NCBI GenBank assembly: GCA_028023455.1
Contig: JAQFVV010013391.1
Location: forward strand, 62,001 to 126,000
Direction of reading: 5' to 3'
DNA from: Epiperipatus broadwayi
Taxonomy: Eukaryota; Onychophora; Udeonychophora; Euonychophora; Peripatidae
Length of the DNA stretch: 64,000 bases
Below the pieces are notes generated by a model. That model was not told where the DNA came from. It saw nothing but the letters and a program-made list of their open reading frames with translations, and did no database searches. Below, in pieces: positions 26,991 through 40,320 of the stretch (positions are counted from its first letter, which is position 1; the number at the start of each line of letters is the position of its first letter). The position numbers and the translations under genes were made by a program.

Positions 26991-27458
26991 AAATCTTACA
27001 CTTGTTCGGCGGTTTTGGTATAGCGCCATCTTTTGGACATAAATAACAAGTGATAGCAGGTTACGTGATTAACTTGTTTTTGTTTTTCATAAATGTACCT
27101 TTAAAGTTTTCTTGCAATGATATATATTGCAGAGACTTTGATTATATGGTGATTCTGAACTGAGATCAGACCCATATAAATATCTGGCTTGCTAGGCTGA
27201 GTTTGAAGACTTTACTGGTCTGAAAAATTCACACTTGCAATCTGATAGAAACGTTTTGCATAAACACTTGAGAGTCAGTGTTTTAGATCTAGTTTCTATA
27301 CTCTATCCCCCACTGAGGAGAGCAAACCAGCTTGAAATCAGCTGATCTGGGGGTGAGCAAATGAAAGAGGTAGTTAATTTCTGACTCTTTTTTCGTTTAT
27401 GTAAAACAAATCTTACACTTGTTCGGCGGTTTTGGTATAGCGCCATCTTTTGGACATA
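26991..27458 (+). repeat. 417-bp hammerhead repeat, reversed arm
   Basis: Continues a 417-type unit in ribozyme-plus orientation: the tail of one unit (26991-27089) and 369 bp of the next (27090-27458). The last 48 bases of the unit are missing where it meets (TA)n(GATA)n. With 25479-26010 it forms the two inverted arms of one insertion. Confidence 0.9.
27307..27353 (+). ncRNA. Hammerhead ribozyme, 417-bp family, plus strand
   Basis: Same structure as 25632-25678 in inverted orientation: CCCCCA (27307-27312), CTGAGGA (27313-27319), GAGC/GCTT, GAAA, ATCAGCTGAT, cleavage after C27347, TGGGGG (27348-27353). No core lesion. Confidence 0.88.
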
Positions 27459-29613
27459 TATATATATAGATAGATAGATAGATATATACGATCCAAGGTA
27501 GATATGTGTTTTATCAAATAACCCTCTGTCTTTTTCCTACTCTAATAAAGATTTTGTTATTGTTGGGTGACATTACTCGACCGCAATTGATAATATTGAA
27601 GTAAGATAGTTCTCCAATATATCCAGCACATAGTGGACCATCCAAACAAGAAACTAATCAACTTATTTATTCCTGCATTTTTTTACTATTACTATTACCC
27701 TGCATGTAGAAGATGGAACAAATTTATACTAATCGGAATGCAGTTGCTGTAAGTAATAACATACTGAATCCTGCACATGGCAGATTAAAAAGATAGAGTT
27801 ATTTATAAAGGAATGCATGCAATCCATCATTTTTCAACTATGTGGGAAGGTAGATTTAATGTCCTGTTTCACTGTACGATACATTCTTAAAGAAAAGAAC
27901 AGTTATTGACTGTAAATTAATCCTGCATGTAGTGGACATTTATGTAACAAAATAGGACTAAAGTGGGTGAACAGGCTAATGCCTACCACTTGTGTGTATC
28001 TAAATTTATGAGTAATCTACTTTCCTTAAATCATTAATCTAAACAATCATAATATACTAAAATTTATTTTGGTAATAAAATCTATTGGATCACATATAGA
28101 ATTAATAATAGTAATAATAAAAAAAATCATTTGTCAAATACATTTAAAAGATTATGTAAATTTTCACTATCTGATTATAGTTATAACAATAAAAAAAACA
28201 AATCATTTGTAAAAATATTTAAATCACACACACAAAAAAAATAACTATATTTCGAATTATAAAAAGTTTTACTTCCTGTAGACTTCATTTTCTTCTGTGT
28301 TGAGGGCTTCTGAAAGAGATATATACATCCTGAGCAGGCAATTGAGGGGATCTTTTCTATGGATGACAGGCAGAATAGTTCGTAGGCAGCTACACTTTCA
28401 AATGGAGAGTCACATATCTTGGTGGTTACATAGGTCTTGAGCAGTGTGAATGCACCAAAGTTGGTTCTCTACTCCATGTTCACTGGGGCAATACTATTCA
28501 GTCTTGATTTACTATTATTAAATGTATACATGTTAAGATGATTTCTCATTGAAATTATTATATTAATTCTTTTACTAACTTGTGATATCTTTCTATCGAA
28601 TCTATTTCTTTCAGCAGCATAAAGAATCTATTTTTTTCAGCAAACTTTTTCTGGTCACATTCCCGATTTGTTTCTAGATTTCTATTTCCAGTTCATTATT
28701 TCTTCAATTAAGGCATAATTACAGCTTGCAATGACTTTGAAACTTTTACTATCAATTATATACTTTTTGTTGCTAATTATAAAGCAAAATCAAACATCTC
28801 AGTAAATTCAAATGAAGTCACAAAAAACATTATCTGCATAAATGAATGCTTGCATCGATAATCAACAAAAATAAGTCACTTAGTTTTAACTTCACGCATT
28901 AAACTCGCTGCCTTCAACTTAACTCAATTCAATCTCCCAACTGAATGAATGAATCAATTTCCAATAATCCCATATATCACCTGATCAGAACATTTACATC
29001 CTATTCATTACAGGGTCACCTCTACAAACAATTGCTGTTTTCTATTTTTTTAAATAGTTTAATTAAAACTCTTTTTATCTTTTTAAATCTGTTTAAGAAT
29101 TTTCTTTTAAACCATTAGTGATTTACATTCCTATCCCATGTTTTAATTAATTTTTAATATGCAGGTGTCAAGCCATGTTCTTTTACAATTTTCTCTAAAA
29201 ATACTATAACAAAAGAGAAAAATCATTGACCTGCCTGTGGTCATTAAAACCATAATTAACAAAGAAAACAAAAATTTTATAAAGATTACGTGTTGTAACA
29301 AGGTTAACATTATTTTAAAAACTTTGTACATAAATTTATTTTCAACACGTAATCCAAAAATAAAAATATACATCGAAATTTGATAGTTTAAAATGAAAAC
29401 ATATTTAGTTGCTGGGTTATTTACATTTAAGTTTCCCAGTATAATTTTATATCCCTTTAACCATATCAAAAATGACACATTTATTAAAATAGAAAAAAAA
29501 TATGCATTTCACTTTAAATGTATATGATTGTATATTTAAAATGTATCGTCACCATTTATCTTTTTTAATTTAAAACATCTTACGTGTGCTAGTCATTTAA
29601 GACTGACTTTGTC

Positions 29614-29615
<2 letters not shown>
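27459..29615. other. AT-rich DNA with a possible coding remnant at 28262-28500
   Basis: Mostly featureless. At 28262-28500 composition is more balanced, and the minus strand reads through pieces such as KTYVTTKICDSPFES and LFCLSSIEKIPSIACSGC with a stop nearby. I do not recognise the family; it may be a decayed transposase or an old exon. The rest shows nothing. Confidence 0.3.

Positions 29616-29702
<87 letters not shown>
29616..29702. repeat. (TA)n microsatellite
   Basis: About 86 bp of pure TA. The flanks carry a short inverted match (gactttgt / acaaagtc), so the tract could extrude as a hairpin. Confidence 0.97.
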
Positions 29703-29705
<3 letters not shown>

Positions 29706-30540
29706 CAAATGGCCTGGCACAAAGTCTGTATTAAGCACAACAAATATAAAAATGTGCTAGATTAATAATGGAAGTTGGATCTGAGCATTAGAATACCCAC
29801 ACCCACAAATTTAAAATATTGTACACATATAATAAACTGATGTATTTTTTGTATTTTATTGTTTGTATATTTTCAATATATATCTGTTTATGTATTTCGG
29901 TTTTCTCTGAAAAATTCAAATAGAAAAAAAGCAAACTTATTAAACAAATGAATCAAATGTTGGAACATATTAGTAAAATAAATAATTACAGCGATTGTTC
30001 CAACATACTTATATATATATATATATTTTAATTGTTTTTCTAAAAAGTGTAACTATTTTCTGAAATAAAAAAAAAAGTTAATTGCTTTGGTAAAAACTTA
30101 ATCAAAAAGCAAAATGTTTGATAACAAATGTAATTAAAATATTTTTTTTTCTTTATGTAGATAAAATAGAAATTCTTTTGTATTGATATCTGGAATGAAG
30201 TGGTCTGGGTTTTTCAGGATGGAAACCAAATATTATATTAAACCCTGCTATGTTTTATTTAATTGGAAAAATATAAAAGAATGTTTATAATCTAAGTGAT
30301 AAGCTGAATTGAAAGGATTGGCTGATTCGTACTTCTCAGAGGGCTATCTGAATTGGTTCTTATGAGTGGTTTTGATAAGTTTAAGGTGGTGCTGTGGGAT
30401 CCATTCTTTCTTCTTTTGGCATTCAAGTAGCCACTAATTTGGCTCCAAATTCTCCAATCATCCAGCTACTCAGAGATTAATTTATGAACTAGACTACTGC
30501 TGATATTTTCTAAGAAATCCATTATACAGTTCTTTTAAGA
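29703..30540. other. AT-rich DNA, nothing recognised
   Basis: Contains a short (TA)n at 30010-30025. No gene supported. Confidence 0.45.
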
Positions 30541-30572
30541 ACTCTTGATTTCTTAAGGATTTAGTGAGCCAT

Positions 30573-30878
30573 TCAAGATAGTGACTGAACATTTAATACA
30601 ATAATTATTGCATTATAACAGATAGAAAATATGAAGAAATCTACTAGAGGTTCCAGTAAAATGAATGTGGGGTAGACAACCAGCCAGTGCACCACCCTTT
30701 CTCTATCCCAAGCCACCAAGATATGATCAGACCAATTCCAGACACCCACAATGATGACAAATGCTGCCTTGCCTATGCCTGAATGAGATGTAATTCTCAT
30801 TGCACAGCCAGTTGACTTGAAGTCATTCAGAGCTGAGCCCAGTCCAGAGAAAATGAAGATGCCTACATAAGTTTCTTT
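30573..30878 (-). pseudogene. Unrecognised membrane-protein-like coding fragment
   Basis: A minus-strand frame runs from about 30878 to the stop at 30573, roughly 100 codons without interruption, in locally more balanced DNA. It reads like a real membrane protein: IFIFSGLGSALNDFKSTGCA, then SGIGKAAFVIIVGVWNW, then HWLVVYPTFILLEPL with further hydrophobic residues. That gives three possible membrane segments. No clear splice sites were found; after the stop another frame continues with EWLTKSLRNQEFLKELYNG, suggesting a frameshifted pseudogene or retrocopy. I do not recognise the family. An isolated exon on the minus strand is the alternative. Confidence 0.35.
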
Positions 30879-30879
30879 T

Positions 30880-32320
30880 ATTTTACAAATATTTTATTAA
30901 TATTGAAATAATTAACTCTGATATTTCCAATTAAATATATTATTATTTTTTATTATTATTAATCATTTAAAAAAGAGAGAGTTGTCTCTCATGTCTGTAT
31001 ATTGAATTTGCAGTTATTATGGGCATAAATGATAAAGCTTTTACTTAAATCTTTTGAGTCAATTTTTCTATTTCAAATTCTAGTATTTTCAAGAGAGGTT
31101 GCAATTAGATTCTTTCTGTTGCTATTCATTTTCCCTCTTGTCATTACTCCTGAAATTTGTCATACATATATATATACATGTGTATATATGTGCACATATG
31201 CTTTAAATATTCGGTAAATATGATACCTCATGTTTGAGTATTTAAAAATATATTTATCTGTATATTCTTTTAAGTTATTTTTTTGTCACTGCTGCACCCC
31301 ATGATGCATGCAAGAAGGAATTTATTTATTATAGATTCCCTATAAGCAAGTTCTCTAATGACTTTATATTTAGAATAGTAGTAAGTGTATAATTGTGCTG
31401 CATGTATATACATGTATAAGAATTTATTGTAAAAGGCAAATAGATATAGTACCTCATGTTGAGTACTATATGGTATCTGAACTACGCAACCTTATTGACA
31501 TGCTGAAAAATATGAAATTAGTGAAATATTTCATAGTGGAAATATACTTATGCTGAGTTTTTTTTTTTTTATATTTACTATCAATAAAAAAGGTTGTAAA
31601 GTCCTGAGTAAAAGTGCATGCCTGTATAACAGAAAATCTCTTATCTTAAAATATGTGTATATCAAATCATACAGAATATAAATTGTTTCTACAGGGTAAA
31701 AAAGGCTCAGACCACTTCCATTCTTTATGAAATATTGTAATGTAAATAGCTCTATGGGTTTATCTATTTTCATATTCATTTAAATTGTATTTATATATTT
31801 ATCTATTTAAAAGCATCAAATATATATATACGGGTTGTGATAATAATTCATTTTTATATTGTTTTAAGTATGATGGTGGTGGATAATTGGGATTAAATAA
31901 ATATTTAATCATAATATTACACTTGTTTCATTTTCATATTATTATTTATTTGATAAAATGTTTTCTTTCCTTATCAGCCACATACCTGTAATAATCATTT
32001 AACTTACCCATTGAAGACCCTAGATGTGGAGTGACTGAGCTAGCCACATGAGATATCACTCTGCCGGGATGTTAGATATTATTCTCATGCTCCGCTGGAC
32101 ATATGGTATTTCACACCCTTCTAGGAAGGGGAAAATTTTATTTTTATTAGTTTCTAGAAGTGGTGCACAAAAGATATATAATAGACTTTTCAAAGGTGTG
32201 TAATTTCCATAAGTCCTAAACATTTGGGCATTCAAGTAAGATATCAACTAAAGGGAAATTTGAACTGGCAGTGTTTGGTTAATTCACTCTTTCTATCAGT
32301 TTATCTGGAAGTACCAACAT
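30880..32320. other. AT-rich DNA, nothing firm
   Basis: No supportable gene. At 32056-32247 the minus strand holds a 63-codon frame adjoining the Penelope-like copy; it may be part of that element's 3' side but has no recognisable domain. Confidence 0.35.
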
Positions 32321-32324
32321 ATAT

Positions 32325-33292
32325 ATAAGCAATATATGTAATTATATAATCGAATATTTATGAATACTGTAATCAGATATATTTTTAAAATTTTATTCAC
32401 TTAGGAGCACTTTTAGCTATCCTCCTCATCTTTGTCAACTAATAATTTAAAAGGCCACCCTTCCCACAATTCTGTGATCTTAATGTTTGCTGCCTTCCTG
32501 TTAATTAAGTCATGTTTGTATTTGTATATTAGCATAGAATCTTTTATTTTTCTTTTGTTGTTATATATTTCAATTTTCAATATTTTAATGTTATTATAAT
32601 TGAAATAAAAACCATAAGTACATAAATTATTATGGTCAGGAAAAATGGATGCTAAAACATTATCTACTTTGCTATTTTGATTTGATTTCTGAACACTTTT
32701 TAACAACAGCAAATGCTTTTTAGTTCTTTTTTCCAATGTACATCTTGATTCACCTATATATCCACTACCAAACCTACATATCCATTTATAAATCATACAA
32801 TTTTTATTTATAAATGAGGTTTTACCTTTTGAATTATTTATTAATTTGTTTAATGTAGGAGGTGTGTAAAATGCAATATGAAATATACATTTATAAAAAT
32901 TCCTTATACAATTTACTTGATCATTTGAAATATATGGTATTGATATCCATAGTTTTTTTGTTAGAAAAAAGATCAATATTATTATTAAAATTTTTATTCT
33001 TATATCACATATTAAAATCCCTAATAGCATTATATATATGATTATAATTATAACCAACATTTAACAATTCATTTGAATATATTTCAATATTTCTTGCCTT
33101 TATCCAATGAATATTTGCAAAGATTTGTTATTTCTAAATAAAAAAAGACTTCAAACCTGCCATTTTATGTGGCATTGTCACTCTTGATTTATATGGAATA
33201 TAACATGTTTTTACTATTGATATAATGTTGATACAGTAATCCAGAATACATTGATTTCTAGTTATTTCAAGATCAAAAAACTGAACACCTAC
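32325..33292 (-). mobile_element. Penelope-like element A, minus arm (end of RT plus GIY-YIG)
   Basis: Reading minus from about 33292: QFFDLEITRNQCILDYC (the post-catalytic part of the reverse transcriptase), then HKMAGLKSF and a linker, then an open frame of 215 codons (33060-32413). That frame contains WISIPYISND, a cysteine-led KNCMIYKWICRFGSGYIGES (GIY-YIG nuclease), TLEKRTKKH, and a C-terminal conserved RKIKDSMLIYKYKHDLINRK. In Penelope-like elements this nuclease is C-terminal to the RT and nicks target DNA. The copy is 5'-truncated at about 33300, where a second copy starts in the opposite direction, so the two are head to head. Frame changes upstream make it inactive. Confidence 0.85.
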
Positions 33293-33312
33293 TAAATTTT
33301 CATCTTTTAACA

Positions 33313-35453
<2,141 letters not shown>

Positions 35454-35454
35454 A

Positions 35455-35756
35455 ACATATTCCAGCTATGTGAAAACCTCTCATTTTATCCAATATTAAC
35501 TTAAAATTAATAGGTAAAAATACTGAGGGAAATAAACATTTTGATAAGCCTCATATTGTGAATGCTGAACTGGAATTTCATTTCTCATTTCACACACAGT
35601 CACGTTATTTGTTAAGATCTAATGGTTTTTCTTTCAAAAGTTAACCTTGAAAATGGCGGTTGCTATTCTGTCGAAATATCGGTGTTTAATGGAAAACAAT
35701 ACACGGTATATCCCAAAAAGTTATAATTTATCTACATCATATAACCATGAAAACAT
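35455..35756 (+). mobile_element. Penelope-like element B, plus fragment (3' end)
   Basis: Inverted copy of about 33920-34190: the end of the GIY-YIG-linked coding sequence, the 3' side and the terminal motif, finishing AAAAAGTTATAATTTATC. It adjoins the truncated end of the minus copy at 35454, giving a head-to-head pair with unequal arms. Both outer ends carry the same terminal sequence. Confidence 0.82.
35644..35683 (+). ncRNA. Hammerhead-like terminal motif of element B (plus)
   Basis: ACC / GGT outer helix, TTGAAAA in place of CTGANGA, helix II GGCGG / CTGTC with two G-U pairs, GAAA, TAT then C. Partner of 33960-33999. Confidence 0.5.
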
Positions 35757-36480
35757 TAAGTATAAATATATATAATGTTATAAGGGATTTTAATATGACA
35801 TATAAGAATAAAAATTTTAATAATACTCTTGATCTTTTTGCCAACAAAAACTATGGATATCAATATCATATATTTTGAATGATCAAGTAAATTTTATAAA
35901 AAAATTTTATAAAGGTATATGTGATATTGCATTTTCCACACTTCTTACATTAAACAAATTAATAAATATTTCTATAAGATAAAACCTCATTTATAAATAA
36001 AAATTGTGTCATTTATAAATGGATAAGTAGGTGTAGCCATGAATATATAGGTGAATCGAGATATACATTGGAAAAAAGAACTAAGGAGCACTTGCTGTTG
36101 TTAAAAAGAGTTCAGAAATCAAATCAAAATTGCAAAATAGATAATAATGTTTCAGTATCCATTTTTTCTGACCATAATAATTTATGTATTTGAGGTTTTA
36201 ACTTCAATTAGTAAAATATTGTAAATTGTATAAAATAACAACAAAAGAAAAATAAAAGAAGCTATGGTAATTTACAAATACAAAAATGACTTAATTAACA
36301 GACAGGTAGCAAATGTTAAAATCACAGAATTGTGAGAAACTTAGTCTTTCAATGTGTTAGTTGACAAAAAACTAGGAGGATAGTCGAAAGTGTTCCTAAG
36401 CGGATAAAATTTTTAAAATATACATGATTACTGTATTTATAAATATTCAATTATATAATTACACACATATACATATGTAA
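35757..36480 (+). pseudogene. Penelope-like element A, plus arm, second part (GIY-YIG)
   Basis: Continues the arm interrupted at 33560. It corresponds to the reverse complement of 32325-33050: agggattttaatatg, the linker, a cysteine-led GIY-YIG segment around 36005-36090 (CVIYKWISR..., EYIGESRYTLEKRTKEH), then the conserved C-terminal block and 3' side ending near tgttcctaagcgg. Several stops and frameshifts. With 32325-33292 it is one long interrupted inverted repeat. Confidence 0.8.
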
Positions 36481-36498
36481 TATATAAACAAACAATTT

Positions 36499-36636
36499 AA
36501 TGATAAAAAATATTATATTTTAAATTCTTTAGTAGTGCTTTCAATTATGTAGTAATGCCCTACAGCTTTAAATGAATTACTCCATAACTGAAGGCACTAC
36601 TAAGGAATTTAAAATATAATATTTTTTTACTATTAA
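36499..36636. mobile_element. Fold-back MITE-like element 1
   Basis: Arms of about 55 bp: left TAATGATAAAAAATATT... to about 36556, right from 36577 ending ...AATATTTTTTTACTATTA. They are reverse complements with a few mismatches around a 20-base loop. No coding sequence. It looks like a small non-autonomous DNA transposon or hairpin repeat; superfamily unknown. Confidence 0.65.
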
Positions 36637-36718
36637 AATGTTAGTTTATATATTACATATATTACATATAATATTTTTTAAAATAGGTGTTATACTTTTA
36701 CATTTAATATATATATAT

Positions 36719-39700
36719 TGTACCGGTCAAAACATGTTTATCCATCTAAGATGAGCTGAAACTCACAAAATGTACTTCAAACCCAGTCAAGCCCAAGATT
36801 TAGGTCAGGGACCAGTCTGGATTCAAACCCACTCTCTAAGCCCCAGATCGAACACCTAATAAATAACATAATAGTGATGGCACATAAGAATTAATCTTAA
36901 TCCAGCCGACTAGGAGAGCGGAGAAGAACAATGAGACATCTAATAACTATGACTATATTAAAATATACATAAGCATGGCTGTAATATGTGGAAGTGGAGG
37001 AAAAGGAATTCAAACTACTCAAATAAGTTAGACAATAAAATATAATTTAATATACTGACAAATTATTATACATTTATAAATTAAGTACATTAGTATGTGC
37101 GTGAATGAGCAAGCGGTAGATAATTACATAGTATCATTCACGCTATTATTTCTCATATGTTTTTATTAGCTAAATAATATATTACAAATAAACACACATC
37201 TTTAGTGGGTCTAATATTAAAATGCCAATCGAATATTAGCAAGAATTACATAATACTGCCATTAACGCTTTGGTTTACGGTTCAGAAACATGGTCACTAA
37301 CATATATTTTTCTAGGAGCATTCTGAAATTCATTATACATATGATATAGACTATTTTCACGCCATTGAGGTCGTGAAAATAAACAAAATACATTTGAAAA
37401 CATATTTGAAAATGACATTTGATTAGATGACAAAATATTTAATGAAAAATTATTTTAACGATAGTAAGACGAACGCTTTATTTTCCCCAAGGCATATAGA
37501 TACTCTTAAATATAGATATATAAATTATGACAGTGAGATTGTATGATAAGATTGAAATGACATTAATAATTAATTTAGCTATTAATATTTGTCATTGATA
37601 TATATTTTAAGCAGAGCTTAATTTTAATATTAGAACATTAAAACTGGGTTATGAAGCAAAAGAAATAATAAATACGAAGAAGTTTGTGATGCTGACATAA
37701 TAGTCTAAAAATAACTAAGAGGAAAAGGTCATGCTTCTGGATGAAAAATGAAATCTCACATCCCCTTCTTGGGTAGTGCTTAGAGAAAAGTGGATAGGCA
37801 TGGCGTGGCCCAGACTTTTTCTGGTATAACTGACATGAGAGGCCTTTTATCTATACAAAGTGAATATGCATAGCATGTGCTAAACTTATGGATCACCACC
37901 AGAGGCATTTTATACAAAATAAATGTGGTTTCAGATAGCTCAACTATCTATGGAATGAGGTACAAAAAGAAATCTATGGGTTCGAACTTGTCGCAACCCT
38001 CAGATTAGAAGCATGTAATATATATATACGAAGATAGACTGAATGACAGAAATGCAGTAATGATACGCGACTCTAACAACATTGAATAAATTTTACTGCT
38101 TTAAAATAAATCACCCTTGTTTGAATACTATAATACACCATGCAATTATAATATATGTATAGAGAGAGAATATTTCATTTAATAAAATATACGTTAAGAT
38201 TTTACCTAGTAAAAGAATCATTAAGATTTACTTAATATTACAATAGTAAAATATTAAAATTTACCCTTTTTCTTTTCTGTTTTTTAAAATAAAACAATCC
38301 CACCGTTGATTTTACAATAACTGAAATATTTAAATACAAGATTTGAAATTTTGAGAGTATGGAAAATAAAGTAAGATTAGCAGTAATAGAAAATAATTAT
38401 AAGTCACCCTTTCAGAATTTAATAAATAATTATAAAATAAATGTTTCAGAGCATTAATTAGCTTGAGTTCTGGATTTTCCAGGTAAAAAACCCAGAGTTA
38501 AACAAATCAATTTTTATATTAAAAACGAGCCTAAAATGTTGATTCATAAAACAATCTGGCGAACGTATTAATTTACAGCATTATATATGTATATTTAAAG
38601 AAGACATTAATAAACTTGATTCATGAAGGCTTACTTAAAAAGAAGAAAGGATTTTTAAAAATTTCAATTTGTCAGATTGTTTTAGATTGACATATTAATA
38701 AGCAAGCAGATATATAAATCGAATAATAATATATATAAATAAATGACTGCACCATAATTTAAAAGAAGTTAAAGCATATGAGATAGGATTAAATTTATAG
38801 AAATTATTGAAAAGCAAATTACATATTATTTATGTAAAAAAACATATTAATTTAAAAAATAGAAAACTGAACAATACGTTAGAATCTTGATAGCAGGATT
38901 TGAGATTAGTGAGGCTAGATTCATTTTCAAATAGTAGCGTAAAAGTTACCTTGCAATTTTAAGAGTCCAATTTAATACAGCCCGTGCACGGCAATTGAAA
39001 TGCAAGTTCTTCGGTGGCAGAAAACTTCTATTAGCATTCTAAAGTTCTTTTTTTTTGACCTTTCTTTATTTCATGGCAGCAGGATATTATGGTAGTGGCA
39101 GAGGCCGCTGAAGAGTAGTGGATTTACTGCAACATCATTTTAAGTTTCACCATGATATTAACAATCATTTTCATTAGAGTAGCTAATCTTTTTTCAATAG
39201 TAGTTAATCTTCCCTCAATAGTAGCTAATCTCTCCGTTCTCCAAAATTCAGTCATTTTATACTTTTTCTTTTATCAGTTGTTTTTGAAGATGCAATTGTA
39301 AGATAATGTCCAAAATAAATTCAAATCTATTTCCAGATTAGAAATAGATTTGACAACATGTTTTTTAACAAAAGTATCTCTAATCTTAATCCTCTTTTAA
39401 GTAAAACTTTAATTAAAAATACCTACCCCAGATTAAAACAATAGTGCTTCCAACCCTTAATTATTTTTGGACAATTAACAACAGTCATATCTTCCATATT
39501 GGATTTTATAATAAATATACAGTTTAATAGAAAAACAAGCAATTTAAAAAGAAAAAGCTAAAAATGACGTATAATAAATATTTAAAAACATCAATATTTT
39601 GTTAGTAAGTTTTGCTCCTATATATATTTGAGCTGCATCTATATATAAGTTTTGCTCCTATATATATTTGAGCTGCATCTATAATACTTTAATAAAAAAG

Positions 39701-39900
39701 AACTAATAATTAATAAAAAGAATTAATAATAATTTTAAAACGTTATTGAAACATTAAATTTTATAATTTAGGTGCGCATCTCAAATATATACATGAAATA
39801 TATATACGACAAAAGGAACAGGATGGGATATAGGGGTTTGAACACAGGTTAGTAGGTAGAAACATGAAACACAATCTTAAGCTAAGATTGACTGCTTCAA
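36719..39900. other. AT-rich DNA; possible LTR start at 36719
   Basis: After (TA)n the sequence begins TGTACCGGTC, like other TG-starting borders in this window, and GGATTCAAACCC at about 36822 resembles a reversed B-box. No partner end was identified. A 39-bp direct duplication (agttttgctcctatatatat...) lies at 39608-39685. Otherwise nothing supported. Confidence 0.35.
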
Positions 39901-39920
39901 TATATATATATATATATATA

Positions 39921-40320
39921 TGATAAACAAAACAAGGTATAAATTTTGTAACTTGCTCTTAGCTTGTATTTTATGATCACTAGATGGGGCTTTACCAATT
40001 GCTCCTAAAAAAGCTTTTGTTTACATAAACACTGTGAGAGACAGAATTCATTATCTCTTTCATCAACTCCATCCACTAGACAATTGTTTCAAGCTAGTTG
40101 GCTCATCTCAGTGATGGGTAGGAGAACAGAAACTAGATCTAAATACTGACTCTACAATAAGCATTTTATAAACAAGTTTTTATCAGTTTGAAAGCATGAA
40201 TTTTTCAGATATGTAAATATCTTCAAATCCAGTCAAACAAACTATACAGCTATATGGGTCTGATATCAGTTCAGTTTCACCATATAGTAAAAGCCTCTGC
40301 AATATATAACATTGCTTTTT
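39921..40320 (-). repeat. Diverged hammerhead repeat, single unit
   Basis: Starts TGATAAACAA directly after (TA)n, as the 406-bp units do at 62901, and keeps the same order of landmarks: actagatctaaa, atttttcagata, a tatatgggtctgat block, gttcag, ttgcttttta. About 400 bp. It is an older member of the family, with a damaged ribozyme. Confidence 0.82.
40073..40117 (-). ncRNA. Degenerate hammerhead ribozyme
   Basis: Minus strand: helix I CCATCA / TAGTGG (5 of 6 paired), core CTGAGAT where CTGANGA is expected, helix II GAGC / GCTT, GAAA, helix III palindrome ACAATTGT, C17. G8 and A9 are substituted, so it is probably inactive. The palindrome differs from other copies but remains self-complementary. 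Confidence 0.6.

Noticed and set aside
29143-29478. 111-codon hydrophobic frame on the minus strand
   Set aside because: AT-rich composition, F/I/L/K bias and no motif; probably chance.
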